Shown piece by piece: positions 30,229 to 39,113 of a stretch of DNA of 64,000 nt. The position numbers and the translations under genes are program-made. The notes under the pieces were generated by a model, which was given only the letters and a program-made list of their open reading frames with translations, did not search any database and had not been told where the DNA came from. Position 1 is the first letter of the stretch. Each line of letters starts with the position of its first letter. Source of the stretch: Actinomycetales bacterium (GTDB lineage Bacteria > Actinomycetota > Actinomycetes > S36-B12); contig WGLX01000010.1 of assembly GCA_016125355.1 (NCBI GenBank), positions 169,897-233,896 on the forward strand. Direction: 5' to 3'.

Positions 30229-31146
30229 GTGACCTCACCCACCCTCGTGCTCGACAGCGCGTCCCTGTACTACCGCTCCTACTACGCCCTGCCATCCAGC
30301 ATGACCGCGTCCGACGGTCGGCCGCATCAGGCACTGCGTGGTTTCCTGTCGACCTTGGCCCGGCTCATCGAGCAGCACCGGCCCTCCTCGCTGGTGGCGG
30401 CGTGGGACGCCGACTGGCGCCCGGACTGGCGGGTGGCCCTGCTGCCGGGCTACAAGGCGCACCGCGTGGCCGAGGACGGCGAGGGCGAGGCGGAGCCCGA
30501 TGACCTCGGACCGCAGGCGACCGCCATTGCCGACCTGCTGGACGCCCTCGGCGTCGCGCGCTGGGGGGTCGCCGGTTACGAGGCCGACGACGTGATCGGC
30601 AGCGTCACCCGACAGCTGCCGGGCCCGATGGTCGTCGTCTCAGGCGACCGCGACCTCGTGCAGCTCATCGACGACCGCACGCGCCTGCACCTGACAGTGA
30701 ACGGCGGCATGCCCGGCTGGCCCCTTCTCGACAGTGCCAGCGCACAGGAGCGATTCGGGGTGGTCCCCGATCGGTACGTGGACCTTGCCGTCCTGCGCGG
30801 CGACCCGTCGGACGGCCTGCCGGGCGTGCCGGGTATCGGCGCCAAGACAGCCGCCGCCTTGGTGAACGCCTACGGCGGATGCTCGGACATCCTCGCTGCG
30901 GCGCGCTCCGACCAGCCGGAAAAGCCGCTCACCCCGAGGCTGGCGGGGTTGCTCCGTGAGAACGCCGAGTACCTCGCCGATGCCGTCCAGGTCGCCTCGG
31001 TCGTCCGCGATCTCGAGCTGCCGGGCACCCGCGCACCGCTGCCCGCCACGGCACCCGGGGAGGCGACCGTGGCCATGGCCGATGCCTGGGGTGTCCGCCG
31101 GCAGCTCGACGAGGTGCTCGCGGCGGTGTCCGTCCTTCAGACCTAG
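30229..31146 (+). CDS. 5'-3' exonuclease (PolA N-terminal/FEN-like)
   Basis: SPTLVLDSASLYYRSYYALPSSMTASDGRPHQALRGFL; YEADDVIGSVTRQLPGPMVVVSGDRDLVQLIDD; GDPSDGLPGVPGIGAKTAAALV; TATGCT hexamer 7 nt before this GTG (alternative ATG 30217). Confidence 0.88.
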   Translation: MTSPTLVLDSASLYYRSYYALPSSMTASDGRPHQALRGFLSTLARLIEQHRPSSLVAAWDADWRPDWRVALLPGYKAHRVAEDGEGEAEPDDLGPQATAIADLLDALGVARWGVAGYEADDVIGSVTRQLPGPMVVVSGDRDLVQLIDDRTRLHLTVNGGMPGWPLLDSASAQERFGVVPDRYVDLAVLRGDPSDGLPGVPGIGAKTAAALVNAYGGCSDILAAARSDQPEKPLTPRLAGLLRENAEYLADAVQVASVVRDLELPGTRAPLPATAPGEATVAMADAWGVRRQLDEVLAAVSVLQT

Positions 31147-31152
31147 CCGCGG

Positions 31153-31207
31153 AATCCCACCCTGGGCGTCACATGACCGGGTGGTTTGTGACGCGGCACG
31201 TGGGATT
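31153..31207. repeat. symmetric interrupted palindrome (8-5-8-13-8-5-8)
   Basis: AATCCCAC-CCTGG-GCGTCACA-N13-TGTGACGC-GGCAC-GTGGGATT. Confidence 0.8.
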
Positions 31208-31249
31208 TGGCCGGGAAGGCGCGGCGGGGCGCGGCGGGGCGGTGTCGGC

Positions 31250-33982
31250 CTACACGGCTCCGGAGTAGGCGACGACGCCGCGGTTGACGAGGTCGGCCGC
31301 CTCGCGAGCGGTCGCGCGCAGCGGGTCCTCCGGGTCGACGGCCTGGACGATCTGCCCGAGGAGGTCGATGACCTGCCGGATCCAGCGCACGAAGTCGCCG
31401 GCCGTGATGTCCGCGTGTGTGAGCACCTGGAGCAGGTTGCCGCCGGAGGCCCATCGGTACGTCGCGGCCACCATTCCCGGATCCGGACGGCGGGTGACGT
31501 CGAGGCCGTGCCGCACCTCGAGCTCGTGCAGGTCGCCCCAGAGCGCCGTGAGGGCGTCCACGGCCTCGCGGACCCGCCGCGTGGGCAGGGCCGGCATGGC
31601 GTCCTCCTCCGGCCCGCGCGCCTCGTACACGACGGCCGCGCACACCGAGGCCAGCTCGGCGGGCGAGAGGCCCTGCCAGGCCCCGTCGAGGATGGACTGG
31701 GCCGTGAGCAGGTCGGACTCCGTGTAGAGCCGCATCAGCATGCGGCCCTGCTCGGTCACCGTCGAGCTCTCGTCCGCACTGGTCAGGTAGCCGAGGTCCG
31801 CCAGCACCTCGCAGACGCGGTCGAAGCGGCGGGCGATCGAGTTCGTGCGGCCCTCGACCCGGCGGGTGAGGTCCCGTGCCTGCCGGTCGGTCCGGTAGTA
31901 CCGCTCGGCCCACCTCGCGTGCGCCTCGCGATCGGCGCAGCCGTGGCAGGGATGGGCGCGCAGCCGAGCCCGGAGGGCGGCGATCTCGTCGTCCTCGGCC
32001 GAGAGCGCGCGTCGACGCCGGACCTCGTGGGGGATCTCCGCCACGGCGGCCCGCAGCGAGGCGAGGAGCTCGGCGCGGGCCCGGTGGTCCTTGGCGACGA
32101 AGCCCTTCGGGATCGGGATCCTGGTCAGCGTCTCGACCGGCTGGCTGGTGTCCGAGACTGACATCCGGCGGATCTGCCCCTCCGCGGTGAGCACCATGGG
32201 CCGGTTGGCCTCACGCGGGCTGCGCGTGCGGCGCTGGTCGAGGACCACGGCCGGTCCGGCGCGCCGTCCGGAAGGGATGACGAAGACGTCGCCCTGGCGC
32301 AGGGCCTGCCAGGACTGCTCGGCCGCTGCCCGGCGCTCGGCGGCCGCCCGGCGGCTGGTGTCCTTCTCGCGGCGGCTGATCTCCTCGCGCAGGCCCGCGT
32401 ACTCGACGAAGTCGCCGAGGTGGCACGACATCGCCTGCCGGTACCCCTCCCGCGCCTCCTCGACGCGGCGCAGCTCGGCCGCGATCCCCACGACGGCCCG
32501 GTCGGCCTGGAACTGGGCGAAGGAGGTCTCGAGGACCTCCCGGGCGGCATGCCGTCCGAGGCGGGAGACCAGGTTCACGGCCATGTTGTACGACGGCTGG
32601 AAGGACGAGCGGAGCGGGTAGGTGCGCGTCGATGCGAGGCCGGCGAGGCTGCGCGGGTCGAGGCCCGGCTGCCACAGCACGACCGCATGGCCTTCGACGT
32701 CGATTCCGCGTCGGCCCGCCCGGCCGGTGAGCTGGGTGTACTCCCCCGGGGTCAGGTCGACGTGGGTCTCCCCGTTCCACTTGACCAGCCGCTCGAGGAC
32801 GACCGACTTGGCCGGCATGTTGATCCCGAGCGCAAGCGTCTCGGTGGCGAACACCGCCTTGATCATGCCTCGCTGGAACAGGCCCTCCACGATCTCCTTG
32901 AAGACGGGCAGGAGGCCGGCGTGGTGTGCTGCCAGCCCGCGCTCCAGCGCCTCGAGCCACTCGTCGAAGCCGAGGGCCGCGAGGTCCTCATCGGGGATGT
33001 CCATGGTCGCGCCCAGCGCCGTGGCGCGTATCTCCCGACGCTCGTCGGAGGTGGTGAGGCGCAGGCCGGCGTGCAGGCACTGACGCACGGCTTCGTCGCA
33101 TCCGGCCCTGCTGAACAGGAAGTAGATGGCGGGCAGGAGTCCGTCCCGGTCCAGCCGCTGGACGACCTCGCTGCGCCACGGCACCCGCGGTCCGCGGTTC
33201 CGGCCGCGCCCTCGAAGGCGCTTGTCGGAGCCACGGTGCTCGGCTCGCCGTTCCTCGTCGCGGGCCAGGCGCACCAGTTCCGGGTTGACGACCTGCTGGT
33301 CGTCGTCGATGAAGAGGTCGTGCATCTGGGGGCCGGCCATCACGTGCTGCCAGAGCGGAACCGGCCGGTGCTCCTCGACGACGATCTCCGTCTCGCCGCG
33401 CACGGCCTCGAGCCACGCGCCGAACTCCTCGGCGTTGCTGACGGTGGCAGACAGCGCCACCAGCGTCACCGATTCCGGCAGGTGGATGATCACCTCCTCC
33501 CAGACGGCCCCGCGGAAGCGGTCCGCGAGGTAGTGCACCTCGTCCATGACCACGTAGCCGAGCCCCTCGAGCGTGGACGACCGCGCATAGAGCATGTTGC
33601 GCAGCACCTCGGTTGTCATGACGACGATCGGCGCCTCCCCGTTGATGCTGTTGTCGCCCGTGAGCAACCCGACAGCCTCGGCGCCATGCCGCGCGACCAG
33701 GTCGTTGTACTTCTGGTTGGACAGGGCCTTGATGGGCGTGGTGTAGAAGCACTTCCGACCCTGGGCCAGGGCCAGGTGGATGGCGAACTCGCCGACCACC
33801 GTCTTGCCCGACCCGGTGGGTGCCGCCACGAGCACCCCGCGGCCCGCCTCCAGGGCCTGGCATGCCTCCACCTGGAACGGGTCGAGGCCGAAGACGTAGC
33901 CGGCGGAGAAGGAGCCGAGCTGCGAGCCCTCCATCCGGGACCGCTCCCTCGCGGCGGCGTACCGCTCTGCAGGGGAGGCCAT
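31250..33982 (-). CDS. helY: DEAD/DEAH-box helicase, Ski2/HelY-like
   Basis: VLVAAPTGSGKTVVGEFAIHLALAQGRKCFYTTPIKALSNQKYNDL; VVMDEVHYLADRFRGAVWEE; QLTGRAGRRGIDVEGHAVV. Confidence 0.92.
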   Translation of the reverse strand: MASPAERYAAARERSRMEGSQLGSFSAGYVFGLDPFQVEACQALEAGRGVLVAAPTGSGKTVVGEFAIHLALAQGRKCFYTTPIKALSNQKYNDLVARHGAEAVGLLTGDNSINGEAPIVVMTTEVLRNMLYARSSTLEGLGYVVMDEVHYLADRFRGAVWEEVIIHLPESVTLVALSATVSNAEEFGAWLEAVRGETEIVVEEHRPVPLWQHVMAGPQMHDLFIDDDQQVVNPELVRLARDEERRAEHRGSDKRLRGRGRNRGPRVPWRSEVVQRLDRDGLLPAIYFLFSRAGCDEAVRQCLHAGLRLTTSDERREIRATALGATMDIPDEDLAALGFDEWLEALERGLAAHHAGLLPVFKEIVEGLFQRGMIKAVFATETLALGINMPAKSVVLERLVKWNGETHVDLTPGEYTQLTGRAGRRGIDVEGHAVVLWQPGLDPRSLAGLASTRTYPLRSSFQPSYNMAVNLVSRLGRHAAREVLETSFAQFQADRAVVGIAAELRRVEEAREGYRQAMSCHLGDFVEYAGLREEISRREKDTSRRAAAERRAAAEQSWQALRQGDVFVIPSGRRAGPAVVLDQRRTRSPREANRPMVLTAEGQIRRMSVSDTSQPVETLTRIPIPKGFVAKDHRARAELLASLRAAVAEIPHEVRRRRALSAEDDEIAALRARLRAHPCHGCADREAHARWAERYYRTDRQARDLTRRVEGRTNSIARRFDRVCEVLADLGYLTSADESSTVTEQGRMLMRLYTESDLLTAQSILDGAWQGLSPAELASVCAAVVYEARGPEEDAMPALPTRRVREAVDALTALWGDLHELEVRHGLDVTRRPDPGMVAATYRWASGGNLLQVLTHADITAGDFVRWIRQVIDLLGQIVQAVDPEDPLRATAREAADLVNRGVVAYSGAV

Positions 33983-33991
33983 GGCATCAGG

Positions 33992-34909
33992 CTACGACGT
34001 CGGACCCGCCCAGCCCTCCAGCACCTGCAGCGCGCCGGGCCGGACACTGACGGCGATCGGCAACGGGCCGATCCGCTCCCCGTCCGCGTAGGCCACCTGC
34101 CCCGGAGCGTCGATCTCCAGGACGCAGCCACGCAGCACGCGGACGGCCGGATGGGTCACGTGCGTGCCCTTGAAGACGCGGGGGAAGACGCCCAGGAACG
34201 CCGGGATGGAGATCGCCCCCAGCCAGGTCAGGTCCAGCTCGCCGTCGTCGAGGCGCGCATCCGGGCAGACCAGCATCCCGCCCCCGAATCGCGGGCCGTT
34301 CCCGACAGAGACCAGCATGCCCTCGCCCTCGTGGACCACCCCATCGACCACGACTCGGTACGGCAGAGGCCGGAAGGACGCCAGCTCACGGAGCATCGCC
34401 ACGTTGTAGCGCTGGCCCCGCAGGCGAGCCATGCGGTTCGCGCGCTCGTTCACCGACGAGTCGAAGCCCGTGGAGAGCACGGCCAGGAAGACCTCGACCA
34501 CTCCGTCCGCCGTCTCCACCACGCCGACATCCACCGGACGGGTCCGGCCGGCGGCGACGACCGACACCAGCCCCGTCACCGTGCGGTCCGCGGGCCCGCT
34601 GGCGAAGCCGAGGCTGGCCGCGATGTCGTCGCCCGAGCCCCCGGGGAGCACCACGAGCGGGGTGGCCGTGCCGACGAGCTCCTGCACGACCGCGTGCACC
34701 GTGCCATCTCCCCCACAGGCCACGACGGCGCGTGGCTGCTCCCCCAGCGCCTGGGCCACGACGGCGCGCGTGTCAGCGGCGCTCGTGGGGTGCACCAGCT
34801 CGCAGGGGATGCCGGCCCGCGCGAGCTGCCGCGCTGCTTCGCTGCCCAGTCGGGCTGCCCGTCCCCCGCCGGCGACCGGGTTGGCCACCAGCATGACGGT
34901 CCCCGCCAT
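33992..34909 (-). CDS. diacylglycerol kinase family lipid kinase
   Basis: LVANPVAGGGRAARL; VACGGDGTVHAVVQELVGTATPLVVLPGGSGDDIAASLG. Confidence 0.87.
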   Translation of the reverse strand: MAGTVMLVANPVAGGGRAARLGSEAARQLARAGIPCELVHPTSAADTRAVVAQALGEQPRAVVACGGDGTVHAVVQELVGTATPLVVLPGGSGDDIAASLGFASGPADRTVTGLVSVVAAGRTRPVDVGVVETADGVVEVFLAVLSTGFDSSVNERANRMARLRGQRYNVAMLRELASFRPLPYRVVVDGVVHEGEGMLVSVGNGPRFGGGMLVCPDARLDDGELDLTWLGAISIPAFLGVFPRVFKGTHVTHPAVRVLRGCVLEIDAPGQVAYADGERIGPLPIAVSVRPGALQVLEGWAGPTS

Positions 34910-35805
34910 CAGGACTCGCCGCGTTCAGGCGCCTGGGGATCGTCGTCGACTCTCCCGCCCAGGTCGTCCCCGAGGTCGAGGGGCGAGATCTCGTCGTCGT
35001 CCAGGCTGTCAAAGTCGATCTCGCCGGCCTCACGTCGACGCCGGGCTCGGCGACGGTCGTTGAGCAGCGCCACCCCGACCGCGAGGGCCACCAGCAGCAG
35101 GATCGGTCCGGCCAGCAGCATGAGGTTGATCGGATCGCCGGTCGGCGTCGCGACCGCTGCGAAGATGAGGACCACGATGATGATCCAGCGCCACCAGCTG
35201 AGCAGGCGCCGCCCCGAGACCACGCCGGCGAAGTTGAGCAGGACGAGCAGGAGCGGTACCAGGAAGCCGACGCCGAACACCAGCACCGTGCGCATGAAGA
35301 AGGACAGGTACCGGTCGACGGAGACGATGTTCTCCACGTTCTCGGGCGTGAACCCGAGCAGGAGCTGAAGGCCGATCGGCATGACCGAGTACGCCACCAG
35401 CACGCCGGCGATGAACAGCGGAAAGGCCACGGCGACGAAGCCGATGGCCCAGCGCCGCTCGTGACGATGCAGCCCGGGGGTGATAAACCGCCACAGCTGG
35501 TAGAGCCAGACCGGCGACGACAGGACGATCCCGGCGAGCGCCGCGATCTGCAGCTGCAGGATGAACGGGTCCGCAACACCGGTGAGGGCGAGCGTGATGC
35601 TCCGGCCCTGGGCGCGGGCCTGCTCGACCGCCCCGGAGAACGGGGCGCTCAGCCACGCGAAGAGCTGGTCGTAGTAGATCCAGCCGACGACCATCCCGGC
35701 GACGAGCGCGATCGCCGACTTGACCAGCCGGGAACGGAGTTCACGCAGGTGCTCGGTGAGCGGCATAGCGGCCGACGACTGCGCGGACCGCTCCTTCAAT
35801 GCCAT
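34909..35805 (-). CDS. tatC: Sec-independent translocase TatC
   Basis: MPLTEHLRELRSRLVKSAIALVAGMVVGW; multi-TM; FTPENVENIVSVDRYLSFFMRTVLVFGVGFLVPLLLVLLNFAGVV. Confidence 0.95.
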   Translation of the reverse strand: MALKERSAQSSAAMPLTEHLRELRSRLVKSAIALVAGMVVGWIYYDQLFAWLSAPFSGAVEQARAQGRSITLALTGVADPFILQLQIAALAGIVLSSPVWLYQLWRFITPGLHRHERRWAIGFVAVAFPLFIAGVLVAYSVMPIGLQLLLGFTPENVENIVSVDRYLSFFMRTVLVFGVGFLVPLLLVLLNFAGVVSGRRLLSWWRWIIIVVLIFAAVATPTGDPINLMLLAGPILLLVALAVGVALLNDRRRARRRREAGEIDFDSLDDDEISPLDLGDDLGGRVDDDPQAPERGES

Positions 35806-35825
35806 GGACGACGGCTGTGGTCAGG

Positions 35826-36086
35826 TCAGCTCTCGGTCCGCTCCGACGGGACCGAGTCGGTGGGCGGGGTCGCCGGTGCCGCGTCGGCTGCCGGCAGCTG
35901 CTCAGGCGCGGCGGGCGCGGCGTCCGCCTTGGCGTCGGAGTCCGTGAGGCCCTTCGTCTCGGCCTTGAAGATCCGCAGTGACCGCCCCAGTCCGCGGGCC
36001 GCGTCGGGGAGCCGCTTGGCCCCGAACAGCAGCAGGATGAGGGCAGCGATGATGAGGAGCTCCGGTGCCCCGAACTGCTTGAACAT
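35826..36086 (-). CDS. tatA: Sec-independent translocase TatA
   Basis: [47 protein letters not shown]. Confidence 0.94.
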   Translation of the reverse strand: MFKQFGAPELLIIAALILLLFGAKRLPDAARGLGRSLRIFKAETKGLTDSDAKADAAPAAPEQLPAADAAPATPPTDSVPSERTES

Positions 36087-36134
36087 GCCTTCTCCTCAAG
36101 TGGATTTCTTGCCGACCTGCGGCAACGGTACACG

Positions 36135-37061
36135 TCAAGGGTACGACGCCAGCGCGTCGGCGGCGGCGCGCGCCACCTCGTGGGCCAGTTCGGGCGGCTC
36201 GACCACCGTGGCGGCGCCAGCCAGCGACAGCACCAGCCGGACCCCCCACTCGAGGCTCAGCAGCGGCAGTTCGACGATCGCCGTCCCCGTGCCATCGTCC
36301 GCCATCCGGACGTCGGCTCCATGGACGTCGATGATCCAGCGCGCCGCCGGCTCCAGCCTCAGCACGGCGCGCGTGGCCTCGCGTGGCGGCCGGGGCTGGC
36401 TCTCCCCTTCGGTGATGGGGGCGGCGGGTGCCCCGAGCTCGGCACCGAGGACGCGGTCGAGGCGGAAGGTCCGCAGAGCGCCCGCCGATCGGCACTCCGC
36501 CTCGAGGTAGCCGATGCCGTCGACGACCAGGAGCCGCAGGGGCAGGATCGTGCGCTCGCTGACCTCGTCCCGCGTGGCCGCCGCGTAGCGGATGCTCAGC
36601 TCGCGCCCCGCACGGAGAGCCTCGTCGACCACCTCCGACACCTGGGCCGGCACGCCCACAGACACAGCGACCTGCCGCTGCGCACCGCTCGCGCCGGAGG
36701 CCTCCTCGAGTTTGGCGGCCGCGCTCAGCACGGCCTCGCGCCCGTCGATGCCCGGCAGCTGGGCGAGCATCCGCAGGGAGACCAGCAGGGTGGTGGCCTC
36801 CTCCTGGGTCAGGCGCATGGGCCGCCCGAGGGTCTGGGGGTCGATCACCTGGATGACGCCGTCGTCCCAGAAGTCGATGTCGACGAGCTGGTCCGGCCCG
36901 TAGCCCGGCACGCCGCACACGACGACCAGCCAGAGGTCGCGCTCGAGCTCCTCCTCCGTCACGCCGAAGTGCTGGGCGCACTCCGCGATGGTGACGTCGG
37001 GATGGGCGACCAGCCAGGGCACGAGGGCAAGGAGCCTGGCGAGCCTGGGCGCCGCACTCAT
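36135..37061 (-). CDS. pafC: WYL-domain regulator PafC
   Basis: WYL protein adjacent to pafB and the Pup-proteasome locus; ARLLALVPWLVAHPDVTIAECAQHFGVTEEELERDLWLV. Confidence 0.9.
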   Translation of the reverse strand: MSAAPRLARLLALVPWLVAHPDVTIAECAQHFGVTEEELERDLWLVVVCGVPGYGPDQLVDIDFWDDGVIQVIDPQTLGRPMRLTQEEATTLLVSLRMLAQLPGIDGREAVLSAAAKLEEASGASGAQRQVAVSVGVPAQVSEVVDEALRAGRELSIRYAAATRDEVSERTILPLRLLVVDGIGYLEAECRSAGALRTFRLDRVLGAELGAPAAPITEGESQPRPPREATRAVLRLEPAARWIIDVHGADVRMADDGTGTAIVELPLLSLEWGVRLVLSLAGAATVVEPPELAHEVARAAADALASYP

Positions 37062-38041
37062 GACCCGCTCCCATGCGCGTCACGGATCGCAGACAGTCGC
37101 TTCCGGACGCGCGCCGCCAGCTCGTCGGGCTCCAGCACCGTGGCGTCCGGGCCAGCGGCGCAGATGAGCGGTACCAGCTGATCCCAGGTGTGGGCGCGCA
37201 CGGTGATGACCGACGCCTCCCAGGGATCGTCGGGGGCAACAGCCCGCCGCCGCAGCGAGGACGCCCGGCGGGGTGCCACCCGGAGGACGGCGTCCACTCC
37301 CCCCTCTTCCATCCTCGGCCCCGCCGCGCCCCCGTCGACGGCATTGATGTCGAAGTCATCCGGCGCCGTGACGGCGCGGGCCTGTGCCGTGACGTTCACC
37401 GGACCGGTGATCCGCGAGAGCCGGAAGGTGCGTACCGCTTCGCGATCGTGGTCGTGCCCGACCATGAACCAGCCGCCTCCCGAGGACCGCAGGCCCCACG
37501 GCGACACCGTCCTCGTGTGAGGCTCCTGGTCAGCGGGCGTGCGGTAGGGGAACACGACCACGCGATCGAGCCGCAGGGCGGTCATCAGTGGCAGGAGGGC
37601 CGCATCGCTGGTGGTCAGCTGGACGGTGCCGCGGATGTCCGCGGGCACCCACGGTCCGTCGTCGGCGCTCTCCAGCTTGCGCATCGCCACTTCCGCCACG
37701 GGCGCGACGACGGCCTGGCCCCACACCTGGGCGGCGACGGCGACCGCGGCGCGCTCCTCGAGGGTCAGGTCGACCGGCGGCAGGGCATAGCTCTCCTGCC
37801 GGATCCGGTACCCGAGGACCTCCTTGGTGGATGGGTCCTGCACCGTTTCCACGGGTATGCCCATCGATCGCAGCTCGTCCTTGTCGCGCTCGAACATCCG
37901 CTCGAAGGACGCGTCCGACGCCGCGTCCGCGTATCCGGGGATCTGCCGTCGGATGTCCGCCCGAGTCACCGGGACGGCGGTGGCCATCAGGCAGATGACC
38001 AGGTTGAGCAGGCGTTCGGTGCGATCGATGCGCTCAGACAT
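37058..38041 (-). CDS. pafB: WYL-domain regulator PafB
   Basis: MSERIDRTERLLNLVICLMATAVPVTRADIRRQIPGYADAASDASFERMFERDKDELRSMGIPVE. Confidence 0.92.
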   Translation of the reverse strand: MSERIDRTERLLNLVICLMATAVPVTRADIRRQIPGYADAASDASFERMFERDKDELRSMGIPVETVQDPSTKEVLGYRIRQESYALPPVDLTLEERAAVAVAAQVWGQAVVAPVAEVAMRKLESADDGPWVPADIRGTVQLTTSDAALLPLMTALRLDRVVVFPYRTPADQEPHTRTVSPWGLRSSGGGWFMVGHDHDREAVRTFRLSRITGPVNVTAQARAVTAPDDFDINAVDGGAAGPRMEEGGVDAVLRVAPRRASSLRRRAVAPDDPWEASVITVRAHTWDQLVPLICAAGPDATVLEPDELAARVRKRLSAIRDAHGSGS

Positions 38042-38050
38042 CCGCGCCGG

Positions 38051-38428
38051 CTACGCCACGTCCAGCAGGTCGATGACGAAGACCAGCGTCCGGCCCCCGA
38101 GTCGGTGACCGCTGCCCGCGGGGCCGTACGCCATCGCCGGCGGGATCACCAGCTGGCGGCGACCGCCAACCTTCATGCCCGGGATGCCCTCCTGCCAGCC
38201 CGCGATGAGGCCGGCCAGCGGGAAGGTGATGGACTCGCCGCGATCCCAGGATGCGTCGAACTGCTCGCCCGTCTCGAAGTCGACGCCGACGTAGTGGACG
38301 GTCACGCGACCGCCCGGGACGGCCTCGGCTCCGTCGCCGACGACGAGGTCCGTGATGACCAGCTCGTCGGGCGCCGGACCTTCGATGAAGTCGATCTCGG
38401 GCTTCGTGCTCATGGGTTCTCCGGTCAT
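38051..38428 (-). CDS. FKBP-type peptidyl-prolyl isomerase (cytosolic)
   Basis: VTVHYVGVDFETGEQFDASWDRGESITFPLAGLIAGWQEGIPGMKVGGRRQLVIPPAMAYG. Confidence 0.93.
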   Translation of the reverse strand: MTGEPMSTKPEIDFIEGPAPDELVITDLVVGDGAEAVPGGRVTVHYVGVDFETGEQFDASWDRGESITFPLAGLIAGWQEGIPGMKVGGRRQLVIPPAMAYGPAGSGHRLGGRTLVFVIDLLDVA

Positions 38429-39057
38429 CCGATGGACTGCAGCTGGATCACGAAGGCAAGGGTCTCGTTCGGCTGGATGCCCTGCGTGCCCGCCGCTCCG
38501 TACGCGAGGTCGCCCGGCACGACGAGAAGCCGCTGTCCGCCGACCTTCATGCCGGGAATGCCCTGCTGCCAGCCCGGGATGAGGTTCGCGAGCGGGAAGG
38601 TGGCCGGCTGGCCGCGCGCCCAGGAGGAGTCGAACACCACCTGGCCGCCGTAGCCGGCGCCGCAGTAGTCCACCGTCACGGTGTCGCCGGGCTGGACCTC
38701 CGCGCCCTCGCCCACCTTGATGTCGGCGACGCCGAGCTCGGTGGCCGGGGTGTTGCTGGTGGCGATGGTGAGGGCGGGGGCACCGTTCGGCTGGAAGATC
38801 GCGGAGGCATCGCCGACCGTGGTGGCCCCGGACGGCGGCGCATCGGTCGGCATGCCCTGGAGGCTCACGCAGTCGAGGGTCACGTAGGGCGCTCCTGCGG
38901 CCACCTGGCTGGCGGCCCCGCTGGGAACGGTCACCACCCCCGCGGCCGCATCCGAGGCGGTTCCGCTCGACGCACGCTCATCGGTCTGCTGTCCGCACGC
39001 GGCGAGGCCGGCCATGAGGCCGACCGTGGCCACGATCGCGGCGATTCTCCTGATCAC
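38425..39057 (-). CDS. FKBP-type peptidyl-prolyl isomerase, lipoprotein
   Basis: lipobox GLAACGQQ; FKBP core VTVDYCGAGYGGQVVFDSSWARGQPATFPLANLIPGWQQGIPGMKVGGQRLLVVPGDLAYG. Confidence 0.92.
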   Translation of the reverse strand: MIRRIAAIVATVGLMAGLAACGQQTDERASSGTASDAAAGVVTVPSGAASQVAAGAPYVTLDCVSLQGMPTDAPPSGATTVGDASAIFQPNGAPALTIATSNTPATELGVADIKVGEGAEVQPGDTVTVDYCGAGYGGQVVFDSSWARGQPATFPLANLIPGWQQGIPGMKVGGQRLLVVPGDLAYGAAGTQGIQPNETLAFVIQLQSIG

Positions 39058-39113
39058 CCGGCGAGCCTAGCCTGAGGCGCGCTGCCGGCGCAGCCCCGCG
39101 CGCCCGACACGCC

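Noticed and set aside
31153-31207. CRP/FNR-type binding site
   Set aside because: The TCACA/TGTGA arms are in inverted order relative to TGTGA-N6-TCACA and are spaced by 13 nt at the loop, downstream of stop codons rather than upstream of a start
32420-35368. 982-aa plus-strand ORF antisense to helY, DAG kinase and tatC
   Set aside because: Low-complexity shadow ORF; three well-supported genes occupy the other strand
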